This document shows positions 1 through 10,753 of a DNA stretch of 64,000 bases, one piece after another (positions within the stretch are counted from its first letter, which is position 1; each line of letters starts with the position of its first letter). The position numbers were made by a program, and so were the translations under genes. The stretch is from Neoarius graeffei. Taxonomy: Eukaryota > Chordata > Actinopteri > Siluriformes > Ariidae. The stretch lies in NCBI RefSeq assembly GCF_027579695.1, contig NC_083587.1, positions 8,602,501-8,666,500 of the forward strand, given 5' to 3'. The notes beneath the pieces are model-generated. The model was not told where the DNA came from. It saw nothing but the letters and a program-made list of their open reading frames with translations, and did no database searches.

Positions 1-627
1 GAGTGGATAAATAGTGCACTATCTAGGGTGCACACGGCATTATTTCATACTGAACGGAGTTCCTAAAACAGTAAAGTGGAGATATATTTGGGATTCGACC
101 ACACACCTTCAGTTTAACTTACCTCAGGGTTTTAAATCCTCAGAGCCAGACACAATAACGTGTTTTTATTTTTATAACTCGAGGGGCTAAAGCGGCTCAG
201 ACGAGCAGCGGTTTTTTCTTCTCCAGTGTTTTCTGGCGGTTGGAGAAGCAGCTATACTGGACGTGTTACCGCCACCACCTGGACTGGAGTGGAGTGGAGT
301 TTCAGGGTGGAGGACGCCTATCCCAGCCGAGCCCAAAAGCCAGTATCTCACTGGGCTGCGACAAATTGCGAACGTCATGCGCGAGAGAGTTTCAAAAGTG
401 TCTTGAAACATTCGCGGGGCTTCTCAATTTCCTCGCATGAGTCGCAAAGTGTCGCTCCTTCATCACTGATATTTTGAACGTGTTCAAAAAATTAGTGCGA
501 TAAAATTTCTCTCAAAATAGCCGCAAATGCATCGCTGGTGTCGCAAAGCTGTCACGAATCCTTCTCAAGTCAGTTTCCGTGAGACAGGAAGTGCGAGTTT
601 GCTATCTGCCCCACAAGCCACATACTC

Positions 628-1740
628 ATGGATTGTTATGAATTTGCCTCTGACCAGATGAGAAGCCATCCATTCCTTAGACAATGTATGATATGGGCCA
701 AAGATTATAACTTATTGGATATGGTCCCAGTTAAGAGTTCCTATTGGGGATCAGTACCTGTGTGGCTCCTTCCCTCCTTCCAAATTGATTTTAAGTTGCA
801 CAAGGATAAACATGATGAGGAGATTGAATTTTCTAAGGACTCTGTTCAGGAGCATATTCAACATAACTGGAATCTGCATTTGCAGATTTATACTGATGGA
901 TCTAAAGATCCCGAGTCAGGGAGAGTGAGTTGTGCGTTTTATGTTCCACAGCTAGATTTAAAATGCGGGTATAGAATAAGTGATAATATGTCTGTGTTTA
1001 CAGCGGAGGCTTTGGGTATTTTAAAAGCCCTTCAATGGGTATTGGAGGCACGGCCTAAAAACGTGATTATTTGCTCTGACTCTTCATCAGTCTTACACTG
1101 TATTGAAACATACTCTTCAAATGCTCGCCCTGATCTAATCTCAGACATTCTATTGTTGCTGAATAATCTCCATAAGAGTGGCTGTGTTGTTTCTTTCCTG
1201 TGGGTCCCCGCCCATATGGGTATTAAGGGGAATGAACTAGTCGATCAGTGTGCAAAAGACAGCTTGAAAGAGGACACAATTTCTGTGTCGGTTAGCCCAG
1301 GTCGAACTGAACTAAGGAGTAAACTCATGGAGGAAGTGTTCCAGACATGGCAGCTCCAGTGGGACAGAGATGTGAAAGGGAGACACTTGTATGCAATTCA
1401 GCCTTCTGTAAGCTCCCAGTGTACTTTAACTGGAGTTAGGTCTCAGCAAGTAGTGCTGACACGTCTTAGATTAGGGCATTGTGCCCTAAACTCCAATCTA
1501 TATCTGATTAATAAACACAGAGATGGATTGTGCGACAAATGCAGAGTTCCTGAGACAATTTCTCATGTTTTGTTAGAATGTGTGCAATACAGTGTGCATA
1601 GACGTACGTTTTTTAACAACCTCTCCGGCCTTGGTGTTACCACTGTCTCTCTCCCTGTTTTGCTTCAGTTGAAGGATTATAAAGTTACCTCCATCCTGAT
1701 TGGGTTTTTAAAAGCCTCTGGGCTTTATTCCAGAATCTAA
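628..1740 (+). CDS. C-terminal RNase H part of an I-superfamily LINE ORF2
   Basis: A 370-residue open frame without internal stops that matches only the end of a LINE polyprotein. It has an RNase H1-type core: TDGSKD (first Asp, about residue 90), FTAEALG (Glu), ICSDSSS (second Asp), and WVPAHMG followed by a conserved helix. A Cys-rich segment CDKC...H...C follows, as is usual after RNase H in I/Nimb-type elements. Endonuclease and reverse transcriptase are missing, so the copy is 5'-truncated and not autonomous. The first Met at 628 is simply the first in frame; upstream sequence is shared with the inverted arm and is not LINE coding sequence. The open frame after loss of the rest suggests modest age. 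The 3' UTR and tail follow directly. Confidence 0.8.
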   Translation: MDCYEFASDQMRSHPFLRQCMIWAKDYNLLDMVPVKSSYWGSVPVWLLPSFQIDFKLHKDKHDEEIEFSKDSVQEHIQHNWNLHLQIYTDGSKDPESGRVSCAFYVPQLDLKCGYRISDNMSVFTAEALGILKALQWVLEARPKNVIICSDSSSVLHCIETYSSNARPDLISDILLLLNNLHKSGCVVSFLWVPAHMGIKGNELVDQCAKDSLKEDTISVSVSPGRTELRSKLMEEVFQTWQLQWDRDVKGRHLYAIQPSVSSQCTLTGVRSQQVVLTRLRLGHCALNSNLYLINKHRDGLCDKCRVPETISHVLLECVQYSVHRRTFFNNLSGLGVTTVSLPVLLQLKDYKVTSILIGFLKASGLYSRI

Positions 1741-1861
1741 GAGTCTGACATGGTAGTGGACTTGATTATCCTGTAGGTGGCGGTAATACACCAGTTGGTG
1801 TCTAATCTGCCATATTAAACTCCGAAGAAGAAGAAGAAGAAGGAAGTGCGAGTTCTTCAGC
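1741..1861 (+). mobile_element. 3' UTR and (GAA)n tail of the I-type LINE
   Basis: Begins right after the TAA of the RNase H frame. It contains GTAGGTGGCGGTAATACACC, a block shared with the minus-strand copy at 13206-13347, and ends in GAAGAAGAAGAAGAAGG. The (GAA)n tail is the usual simple-repeat tail of this LINE group in fish. It is followed by a short segment (GGAAGTGCGAGTTCTTCAG) and a MITE. Confidence 0.75.
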
Positions 1862-2028
1862 CAGTATCTCACTGGGCTGCGACAGTCTGCGACTAGTTGG
1901 AGACACAGCAATGGCGATAAAATATGTGAATATCAATTCAGTGTGATTCCAAGTGAAAATTGTCGCTAATTCATATATTTTATCACAATTGTTGTGTCTC
2001 CAACTAGTCGCAGCCCAGTGAGATACTG
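1862..2028. mobile_element. 167-bp MITE with CAGTATCTCACTGGGCTGCG ends
   Basis: Both ends carry the same inverted sequence, CAGTATCTCACTGGGCTGCG at the left and its reverse complement at 2009-2028. The inverted repeat continues inward through GACTAGTTGGAGACACA, interrupted on the left by a short extra GTCTGCGACTA-like duplication. No coding capacity. The same terminal sequence occurs at about 340, 13206-13228 and 40285-40310, so this is a family present several times. No convincing target duplication was found, so the superfamily is not assigned. Confidence 0.75.
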
Positions 2029-2041
2029 ACTTAACCCTCAC

Positions 2042-2383
2042 ACACTTCTACTAATAACAATTATAATGTAATTTTAAAAAGTGTAATGTTGCATGCCTGG
2101 AACCATTTGGTTGTTCTGAACATGTCTGGATTGTTTTTTTGTTTGTTTGTTTGCTTGTTTGTTTTCTGCCAGAAGCTAAAATTCTGTGGGGCTGGAATAA
2201 TAAAGACTCCTCTGGGGCACATAAAGCCAGCATCTTTTTTTTTTTTTTTTTTTTTTGTCACAATATATAAATACAGTTACAATAAAATGAAACAAGAAAC
2301 AGGTAATGATAAAATTTCTAAAACTAAATCTTGTGACAGGTGGAAGCTACAGGACTTTCGTCCCAATTGATAAACTTTTCTCC
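2042..2383. other. AT-rich interval with poly-T, no gene
   Basis: Contains a (GTTT)n-like stretch at 2133-2164 and a poly-T run at 2236-2256. No credible reading frame; short open frames here are low-complexity. Confidence 0.6.
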
Positions 2384-2412
2384 TATATATATATATATAT
2401 ATATATATATAG
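2384..2412. repeat. (TA)n microsatellite
   Basis: About 14 TA units immediately next to the 3' end of the minus-strand L2 element; AT-rich simple repeats are common at LINE 3' junctions. Confidence 0.9.
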
Positions 2413-2691
2413 GCAAGGCAAATTTATTTATATAGCGCATTTCATACACAGTGGCAGTTCAATGTGCTTTACAGAGGTAAAAGCAAAACAGTAAACAATA
2501 GAAAATAAAATTACATAAAATAAAGGGGGAAGAAGAGAGAAAAAATAAGAATTAAACAATAGTAGAAATAAAATAATGAAATGAAGTAAAAGTTCAGTAA
2601 AAACAGCAGAATAAAAGTTAACTAAAGTTTAAAACATGCAGAGACTGTAAAAGTTAAGTAAAGTTTAAAATGTAAAGATGATATTTATCAG

Positions 2692-4760
2692 TTAGCAGAA
2701 AGCATCTGAGAACAGCTTGGTCTTTAGTCTAGGTTTGAAGCTGCCAACAGCAGGAGCATTTTTGATGTCCTCTGGGAGTTGGTTCCATAGCTGTACTGCA
2801 TAGTAGCTAAAAGCTGCTTCACCACACTTTGTTTTAACAACAGGTTTTACCAGTAAATTTTGCTGCTGCGATCTGGTAGATCTGATTGGGTTAGGCCGCT
2901 GCAACATATCAGAGAGGTAATTGGGCCCTGTACCATTTAGAGATTTGTACACCAGCAGCAATGCTTTAAAGTCAATTCTGTAGCTTACTGGAAGCCAGTG
3001 AAGGGACCTTAAAATTGGAGTAATGTGCTCTGTTCTTTTTGTTCGTGTGAGAACCCTAGCCGCTGCATTTTGAATCACCTGAAGTCGTTTGATGGTCTTT
3101 TTTGGCAGGCCTGTGAAAAGGCCATTGCAGTAATCAACCCTACTAGAGATGAAGGCATGTATAAGTTTTTCCAGATCATTTTTTGACATAAGTCCTCTTA
3201 GTTTGGAAATGTTTTTTAGGTGATAAAATGCCGATTTAGTGATTGCTTTCATGTGACTGTCAAAGTTTAGCTCACTGTCAATGAAAACACCAAGATTTTT
3301 AACCATATCTTTTGTTTTAATCCCCTTTGTGTCAAATATAGTGGTAATCCTGAGTCTTTCATCTTTTTTCCCAAATAGAATTACTTCTGTTTTATCTGTG
3401 TTCAGCTGAAGAAAATTTTGTGACATCCAGTTGTTGATTTGGTCGATACACTGATAGAGACATTCAAGGGGGGCATAATCATTAGGTGATAAAGCAAAAT
3501 AAATTTGGGTGTCATCTGTATAGCAGTGATACAAAATTGAGTTGTTCTTAATAATTTGTCCAAGTGGGAGCATAGAAAGGTTGAATAGTAATGGTCCAAG
3601 GATCGACCCCTGGGGGACACCACAGGTCAAAGACATTGATGTTGAGGTACAATTTCCCAGGGTAACAAAGAAGCTTCTAAGTATGATTTTAACCAACTGA
3701 TAACTTTACCAGTCAACCCAAACAAGTGTTCAAGTCGATATAGCAGTATGTTGTGATCAACAGTATCAAAAGCTGCACTGAGGTCCAGTAACACCAGGAC
3801 CGATGTTTTGCCTGCATCAGTATTAAGACGTATGTCATTTATAACTTTAATCAGCGCTGTTTCAGTGCTATGATTGGCATGAAATCCTGACTGAAAGTTA
3901 TCAAAACAGCTGTTTGATATCAAGAAGGCAATTAATTGATTGAAGACAATTTTTTCAAGGATTTTCCCGATGAATGGTAGATTTGATATTGGCCTGTTGT
4001 TGTTTAATACTGAAGCATCCAGATTATTCTTTTTAAGTAGGGGCTTTACAACGGCTTTTTTCAGGGACACAGGAACAATGGCAGTCTCTAGGGATGCATT
4101 TATGATCTGAAGCACATCTGTAATTATGAGGTGAAGAACAGACTTAAAAAAGTTGGTGGGCAGAATGTCCAATTCAGATGTTGAGGAACTGAGATTTTGT
4201 ACAGTTTTTTCAAGAGTCTCATAATCAATCAAACAAAATTCTGACATTGTGTTGAAATTGTCTGTCTGTGTCACTGGTGATTGCAGCTTTTCAGTTATTT
4301 GCAACTGAGATATATTATGAGCAATATTCTGCCATATTTTATCAATTTTACCTTTGAAGAAGGATGCAAACTCATTGCATTTATTAACTGAGAGAAGTTC
4401 AGGTGCTAATTGTGGTGGGGGATTAGTTAGCTTCTCTACTGTTGAAAATAGCACACGGGCATTGTTCATATTCCTGTTGATGATGTTGGAGAAGAAAGAC
4501 TGTCTTGCTTTATTAATTTCATAATTATATTTACAAAGCATCTCTTTATGGATTTGATAATGGATGTGAAGTTTAGATTTGCACCATTTTCTTTCAGTCT
4601 TCCTACATTCTCTCTTTAGCAATTTAACAGCTGGGTATTGCTTCCATGGTGCTTTCTGCTTGTCATTGACTCTTTTGATTTTGAATGGAGCAATATCATC
4701 CATAATTTGGGTCATATTTAAATTAAAAATTTCCAGTAAGTCGTCTACAGAGTCTGGCAT
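2692..4760 (-). pseudogene. L2 ORF2, reverse transcriptase domain (frameshifted)
   Basis: Frames 4760-3627 and 3696-2692 overlap around a frameshift near 3630-3690. RT blocks in order: RPISNLPFIGKILEK, FQSGFHANHSTETAL, LVLLDLSAAFDTVDH (first catalytic Asp), GVPQGSILGPLLFN, and CYTDDTQIYF, where the usual YADD is YTDD. The thumb/C-terminal part (KDMVKNLGVFIDSEL, LHWLPVSYRIDFKALLLVYK, YYAVQLWNQLPEDIK) is L2-typical. There is no RNase H, as expected for L2. Confidence 0.85.
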
Positions 4761-4788
4761 TTTAGTTGAGATCCGAGAGAGAGCTTGC

Positions 4789-5689
4789 TCAAAGAGAACA
4801 CGTGTTGTCGTTTATGACTCTCCTACCCATAGTTGTTGAACTGTTCTGAATGTGAGGGGACATAGAAACATCAGAGAAAACACAGAAATGATCAGATAAG
4901 GCCAGGTCAACAACAGTAGTAGAAACAGTAAGACCCTTTGTGATAACGAGGTCAAGGGTATGACCACGAGAGTAGGTCGGCCCCTGTACATGTTGTACTA
5001 GGTTGAAGTTGTCAATAAGTGCAAGTAGTTCTCTGGCATAAGTGTTTTCAGGATTATCTACATGCAAGTTAAAATCCCCAGATATAATAAGACAGTCAAA
5101 CTCTAAGCAAATGACTGACAACAGTTCACCAAACTCTTCCAGAAAAACTTTGGCTGAATGTCTCGGAGGCCTGTAAATAGTTAATAAAAATATGTTAGGA
5201 GAGCATGTAACAAGTGCACATAAGTGTTCAAAGGATGTAAAATCACCAAGTGAGGACTGTTTACATTGAAAAGAGGCTTTGAATATATTTGCGATCCCTC
5301 CACCTTTCCCATATCGGGTAGCACTCATGAAATTAAAATTTGGGGGAGCTGCTTCAATAAGGGTGGTAGCACTCTTTGCTTGATCCAGCCATGTTTCAGT
5401 TAGAAGCAAAAAAATCAAGATTGTGTTTGCAAATAAGATCATTAATTAAAAATGACTTGTTTGAAAGTGATCTAATGTTCAGAAGAGCTAGCTTTACAGA
5501 AAGTCTAGAAGTAATATCCGCTTGGGCACTCTGATGTTGTTTTGAAACAGGAAGGAGACTAGACTGGTTTACCCCCTGGGTTAAATATGCTCTATGTTTT
5601 CTATTTCTTCTCAACACAGGAATAGAGAATGGCATAGGCATACTGGGTCCCAGCTTGTTTTCAAAACTACACCCAATGCAGGGACCCAC
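4789..5689 (-). pseudogene. L2 ORF2, endonuclease domain (frameshifted)
   Basis: Two overlapping frames (5689-5396 and 5442-4789) together give an apurinic-type endonuclease: LALLNIRSLSNKS at the start, LLTETWLD (metal-binding Glu), IISGDFNLHVD (catalytic Asp/Asn) and LALSDHFCV (catalytic His). Domain order and spacing match CR1/L2 endonucleases, which nick target DNA for reverse transcription. A frameshift near 5400-5440 splits it. Confidence 0.8.
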
Positions 5690-5695
5690 AGCACA

Positions 5696-7426
5696 TCATA
5701 CAAGACTCTTTGTATATTCCATGAGGTTGGGAGGGGGAAGGATTGGAGATGTCATGTATTTTTTAGATGGTGAAAAAGATTGGTAGCCAGCTGAAAGTCC
5801 TGGGTGAACACAATTCAGTCTGTTGGTTGATTTTCGATGAACTGGATACACTGCTTGTTGCGAATGATTTGGGCTGGAAAAAGAGAGTGCAGCCATTGGC
5901 AGCAGTCTCTGCATACTTTTAGGGAAATCCATGCAGGGGGGAGATGGAACAACAAAGTCAGAAGAGCAAGACTGAGATTGGGACTTTGGTGAGGTCTTTG
6001 TGAGTGTCTCCATGACTGTCTCTGTGGTGACTGTCTCCCGGACAGTCTCTGTGATACTTGTATGGGGTTGAGATGTGGATGATGCAGCCTTGGCATGATT
6101 GTCTTTGGTCAGGTCCTCAATCTGGATGGGTGATGCAGATATCTGTGGCTGCCCATTGTTAACAACATGCTCACATTTTCCATGTGATTGTTGATGTCCT
6201 TGGCAGTCTGCCCCAGATGGTTCTTGGCAGTCTGCCCCAGATGGCTCTTGGCAGTCTGCCCCAGATGGCTGTGTGTCCTTGTTGAAGCATCTCTGCTGTG
6301 CTTGCAGTTGTTTTGACTTTGCAGAGGTATTGTTGATATCTGTAACTGGGTCAGTATGTGAGCACTTATCAGCAGTTCTGCTCAATGTTGGCTGAGAAAA
6401 GAATGCATGCTGGAGAGAGAGGCTGTAGTGATCAGCTAAAACTTTGGTCCCAATCTGGCTGAGTTCAGTGGTATTTGGCTTGAAGAATTCTCTGCGATTC
6501 CAGAAAAGGTTAAAATTGTCTATGAAGTTCATACCAAATAAAAAACAAGTTTTTCCAAGCCAGGTGTTAAGACTGAAGAGTCTAGAAGAGTCTTCCTTGC
6601 AGGGAGTGGGCCACTGATAAAAGATTGTATTCTAGTCTTATAGAGATCAGAAAAAAAGTTTTCTGAAATCATCTTGGACAAACAGCTGTTCTCTGAAAAC
6701 ATCATTTGCTCCCACATGCACAACAATTCGTTTGATAGTTTTATGCTCGGACATGAGTTTCAAAATGCTGTCTTTGGTGTCAGAGATGGATGCATTTGGA
6801 AGGCAGCAAATAATCATCCCATGTCCTTTTAAATGTCTTACAGTGGAATCACCAAGAACAAGGGTTGTGGGATCAGGTGGTGCTACGAGCTGCTTTTTGC
6901 CTCTTCCCACAGCTCTTTGGTTGTGGTGCGATCTCTTTCTATGATGTGCTTGTCCACCTGAAAATTCCGCTTCCACATCCCTGAGGCATTCAAATTTGTT
7001 CTGAAGCCTTATGGGCTGTGGATTTTCCATAGGATTGTAAATCCAATTGTAGTTTGTAGACCTGGCTCTATTTCTAATAGCATGGCTGTGGAGCATGGGT
7101 TGCATAGTATCAGAACGAACTGGTGTTGAGGTAATTACTCTTCTGTTTCTATTGTTGGGCCTGCCACCCATCGTGTGCCAGTTTTCTGTACTCACATTTT
7201 GCTCTGTTAGATCGATGTATTCATCCACTCGATCTGCAATGCCATCGGCCTGTCGGGGTGCAATCTCTGCATTCTCAGCCACTGTTTCTGTACTCCTTTC
7301 GTGAGATATCACTCTTAGTTCGTCCGTCTTTGGCAGAGCATCAATCTTTGATTCCAGGATAGAAATCCTCTGTTCTAGTTCTGTGCATTTTCTGCAGGAT
7401 CTCCTGGATTTTTTGCCCCCTGGCAT
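5696..7426 (-). pseudogene. L2 ORF1 (coiled coil plus SGNH-esterase-like), frameshifted
   Basis: ORF1 starts at 7426 with a Lys/Arg/Cys-rich N terminus and a short heptad-like segment (LEQRISILESKIDAL). An SGNH-hydrolase-like region follows, with GDSTVRHLKG near residue 190 and VGANDV near 240; these are the first-block Ser and the Asn block of esterase-type ORF1 proteins known from vertebrate L2/CR1. The frame breaks near 6650. It resumes at 6532 with RREFFKPN...GTKVLADH, the expected C-terminal part of the esterase, so one frameshift splits a single ORF. The tail has a three-fold 8-residue repeat (EPSGADCQ) from a 24-bp tandem repeat at 6199-6270. ORF1 proteins bind LINE RNA. Confidence 0.75.
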
Positions 7427-7672
7427 TTTGTTTTAAAAGCTAACTTATCTTGTAAAGGTGAAAAATAAAATGAAGAAATAGTGGAAATTAAGTGAAAAAG
7501 TAAAATAAAATAAAGATCAAGCAGGAGCAAAGCAAAGAAGCGTCCTACTCGCTTGAGTAGGCGGAGCAAAAAAAAAGACTTTATATACAAGTCTTTATAT
7601 AATTTGATCTTATTCTTCAAAATTATCAAAGTTTATGGGATATAAAATAGGGTTCAATAGTCAAGTAAAGAG

Positions 7673-8368
7673 TTAATGAGGTTTGTACTGTGACAGTTGA
7701 TTATGATAGTAGCTAATTGTATGTTTCTTAAATTGTGATAGTCTCAATTTCGTTGACTTAGCTTCATTTAGAAGCTTATTCCAGAGACCAACTGTTCTTG
7801 GGAGGAAGGTGGCTCTGTAGTAGGTTTGCTTGTGGTGCTGAGGCTGAATATAGTTATTTCTGTCAAAGTTCCTTGTGTTGTAGGAGGATGCAGAAGGTAG
7901 GAGGTGCTGTTTGAGGTCAGTGTCAATTACGTTGTTTCTTATCTTGTATAGGAGAATAAGCTCAGTGATGTTCCTTCTATGCTCCAATGGTTGAAGCTCA
8001 AGTACACGGAGTCTTTCAGTGTAGCACATGTCTTCTGGATAGTTCAGAATAAACTTTGTTGCCCTACGTTGAATATCTTCAATTAGCTTGATATGTTTCA
8101 CAGTGTATGGTGACCATACACCGGAGGCGTACTCAAGCTGCCGTCTTTCCAGCAAGCAATATAAAGTCTTCCTCATTGCCACCTCTTTAATGTGTCTTCC
8201 ACAAGTTCTCTTCACCAGTCCTAGGGTCTTATTTGCCTTCGCACACTTATCCTCGATGTGCTTGTTCCATTTTAAGTCACTTGACACAGTAACACCAAGG
8301 TCTTTTGTTTCAGTTGCATATTCAAGGACCTGATTCAAGATGTTTGTCATATACACAATAACAGACAC
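7673..8368 (-). pseudogene. C-terminal RT fragment of a CR1/jockey-like LINE
   Basis: 231-residue open frame matching the region after the RT palm of CR1/jockey-type LINEs: TKDLGVTVSSDLKWNKHI, a helix-rich segment LEYASGVWSP, QRRATKFI, and a C-terminal FLPRTVGLWNKL. Catalytic blocks upstream are missing, so it is a 5'-truncated copy between L2 and Rex1, on the same strand. Exact clade is uncertain. Confidence 0.65.
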
Positions 8369-8379
8369 AGCGGTTTATT

Positions 8380-10150
8380 ATTGGGTAATGAAATTCTTAT
8401 TTTGCAACTGCCCGACCAAACTATGCTTACCAATATAAAAAGAAATATATAAAGTGCATATGGAATGCAAAATATAAAAGTAGAATGAAAATGAAGATGA
8501 TAAAAAAAGGAGAGGCAAACAAACAATGTGCAAATATAGAGGTAGATATACTGTGCAATGTCTTGTGCAAAATTGCTAATATAATCCATGGTTCAAAGCC
8601 TGATGGAAATATAGAGGTAGATGGTGATTATAATCCGTGGTTCAAAAGCCTGATGGCCTGGGGGTAAAAACTGTTTGTCAGTCTAGTAGTCCTTGCTTTC
8701 ACACTCCTATAGCATCTGCCAGATGGTAGGAGCGTGAATAGTCTGTGTTGTGGGTGTGTTTGGTCCCTGATGATGCTCTGTGCCCTTTTTGTAACCCGGG
8801 TGTTGTAAATGTCCTGTAGTGCAGGGAGGACAGCTCCACAGATGAACTGTGCCATTTTAATGACACGCTGGAGAGCCTTTCTGTCCTGAGTTGTGCAGTT
8901 CCCATACCACACAGTGATGGAATTTGTCAGGACACTCTCCACTGTGCACCTGTAGAAGTTGCTGAGGAGTTTGGTGGACAGTCCAAATTTCCTCAGCTTC
9001 CTCAGGAAGAAGAGTCTCTGTTGAGCCTTCTTGATGGTCTGTTGTGTGTTGTGTGTCCAGGTGAGATCCTCACTAATGTGAGTTCCGAGGAATTTAAATG
9101 TTTTCACCCTCTCCACCTGTGTCCCATTGATGTGCAGCGAAGCGTGCTGGTCTCTCCTCCTCTTCCTCGGGTCAATAATCATCTCCTTGGTCTTCTCAGC
9201 ATTCAAGGAGAGATTATTTTCCTGGCACCAGGAGACCAGCTGAGCCACCTCCTCCCTGTAGGCTGTCTCATCTCCGCCGGTGATCAGCCCAATGACAGTG
9301 GTGTCGTCAGCGAACTTGATGATGGAAGTGTTGCTCTGGGTGGGGGTGCAGTCGTAGGTGAAGAGGGTGTACAGGAGTGGACTGAGCACACAGCTTTGGG
9401 GGGTCCCTGTGCTCACTGTCTTGGTGCCGGATGTTCTGGTACCGACTCTGACAGCCTGGGGTCTGTTTGTGAGAAAGTCCAGGACCCAGCAGCAGAGGGA
9501 GGATGTCAGTCCAAAGGTGGAGAGCTTCTCTGTCAGTCTGCTGGGGATGACGGTGTTGAAGGCTGAACTGTAGTCCACAAACAGCATTCGAACATAGGTG
9601 TCCCTGTGTTCCAGGTGTGACAAGGCTGTGTGGCTGGCTGCATTGACGGCATCATCAGGTGAACGGTTCTGACGATATGCAAATTGAAGGGGGTCTATTG
9701 TGTCTGGGATGCCCTTTTTGATGTATGACATGACTATCCTCTCAAAACACTTCATTACAACTGAAGTGAGTTCAATTGGGCGATAGTCATTCAGGCATGT
9801 TATATTGTTTTTCTTTGGGAGGGGCACTATGGTGGTGGTCTTGAAGCATGTGGGCACAGAAGACATGGAGAGGGACAGGTTGAAAATGTCTGAAGACCTC
9901 TGCTAACTGTGTGGAGCAGGCCCTCAAAGCACAGCCAGGGATGTTGTCAGGGCTGGCTGCCTTTTGGGGGTTAGTCCTCCTGAAGACCTTGCTCACCTCG
10001 GTTATGGTCACAATAGGTGAAGAGCTCTGTGCTGCCTCTGTTGGTAGAATCCCTCTGTGTTGGTTGGTGTTGAGGGTGTCGAAGCGAGCATAGAACTCGT
10101 TCAGCTCATCTGGTGATGTGTTGTGGTTGGCTGTGACCCTGCTGTTTATT
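8380..10150 (-). mobile_element. Rex1/Babar LINE, 5'-truncated
   Basis: 3' UTR at about 8380-8630, then the reverse transcriptase gene up to about 10150 where the sequence changes to a Gypsy-type LTR. RT motifs identify the CR1-related Rex1/Babar group of fish. The endonuclease is absent, which is the usual Rex1 state after 5' truncation. Confidence 0.8.
8628..10011 (-). pseudogene. Rex1 reverse transcriptase (one frameshift)
   Basis: The main frame (9866-8628, 412 residues) has [47 protein letters not shown] (first catalytic Asp), [15 protein letters not shown] (usual Gly in PQG replaced by Ser), [13 protein letters not shown] (catalytic FADD), [13 protein letters not shown], and the typical C-terminal block [10 protein letters not shown]. 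The upstream frame (10011-9787) supplies the segment RRTNPQKAASPDNIPG, so a frameshift lies near 9850-9870. The protein would copy Rex1 RNA at a nicked target site; this copy is broken. Confidence 0.8.
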
Positions 10151-10402
10151 CAGCTTTTCCGCTCGCTCGCGAAGAGAGAACTGGCTTTTATTCAGCTTTT
10201 CCGCTCACTCGCTCACACCAGTCATCTGGTTGGGAAGAGAGCCCCCTCTGCTCTCGCGCTCTCTCCTTAAATAGGGCACGGTCACTAGGAAGACACACAA
10301 ACACATTAATTGACGACAGGTGTAGTGATTCTGCCACTTACCTTCCCTGACTCTGCCCTCCTGTCCCAGACCGATGCTTGACCATGCCCCCGCTGCCACA
10401 GT
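10151..10402 (-). mobile_element. Gypsy-type LTR fragment (solo LTR)
   Basis: Shares with 44220-44479 and with the Gypsy LTR at 53963-54081 the blocks CCTTAAATAGGGC (TATA-like on the opposite strand), GGAAGACACACAAACACA, CACTTACCTTCCCTG and the terminal CGCTGCCACA. On the minus strand it starts TGTGGC, as for the complete Gypsy element here. A 30-bp stretch near 10141-10206 (TTTATTCAGCTTTTCCGCTC) is duplicated. No internal Gypsy genes accompany it. Confidence 0.65.
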
Positions 10403-10410
10403 AGGTTATT

Positions 10411-10552
10411 ATGCGCACGCGTGGCTCATTGGAGTTGCCTATGGATAATGTGGTAGATTCCCCCCCAAAAAAAAACGAATTTGCATGATTCACGAGGGTC
10501 GCATTTTTATGCCTGAAAATCCGGAATTCCGGAAAAATCCGGAAGAATCACA
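10411..10552. mobile_element. Fragment related to the CAGGGATGTGATTT transposon
   Basis: The segment ending in GGAAGAATCACATCC (minus strand GGATGTGATTCTTCC) with internal CCGGAATTCCGG resembles the right end of the complete element at 38381-39297. Only one end is present and it abuts the truncated I-type LINE; the remainder of the interval has no recognisable feature. Confidence 0.4.
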
Positions 10553-10753
10553 TCCTCGTTCAATTTCTTCATTTATTTTTTTTGCTTTGTAATTAAGTCC
10601 CTGTTGAATAAATGTGGCTACTCCCCCACCTGTTCCTAGGCTTCTATCTTTGCGTACTGCTACATATCCGGATATAATCGATTATAAAGTAAAGTGATGG
10701 CTTTAACCATGTTTCTTGAAAACAAATATTAGGTTTAACCTGCTGTTCTTCAA

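Larger units (their letters stand above)
1..1885 (+). repeat. Left arm of a ~40.6-kb inverted repeat
   Basis: Bases 1-600 are the reverse complement of 40040-40640 with only scattered differences: base 1 pairs with 40640. The match continues at the end of the RNase H reading frame (left 1600-1740, right 39904-40060) and then in the 3' UTR and GAA tail (left 1741-1885, right 13206-13347). The right arm lacks about 1 kb corresponding to left 604-1590. The arm includes the start of a CAGTATCTCACTGGGCTGCG-type terminal sequence at about 340. It may extend beyond the left edge of the window. Confidence 0.85.
2413..7570 (-). mobile_element. Near full-length L2-clade LINE
   Basis: Read on the minus strand it runs from a 5' UTR near 7570, through ORF1 (from 7426) and ORF2 (endonuclease and reverse transcriptase, 5689 to 2692), to a 3' UTR ending in the fish L2-type tail (GCAAATTTATTTATATAGCGC on the plus strand near 2419-2440). 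About 5.1 kb, close to the expected full length. Several frameshifts and stops break both ORFs, so it is inactive. The 5' end carries a small palindrome (CCTACTCGCTTGAGTAGG, 7543-7560). No target duplication was identified. Confidence 0.85.

Noticed and set aside
9021..9566. 181-residue plus-strand frame opposite Rex1 RT
   Set aside because: Antisense of the conserved RT frame; composition follows the opposite strand's codons.
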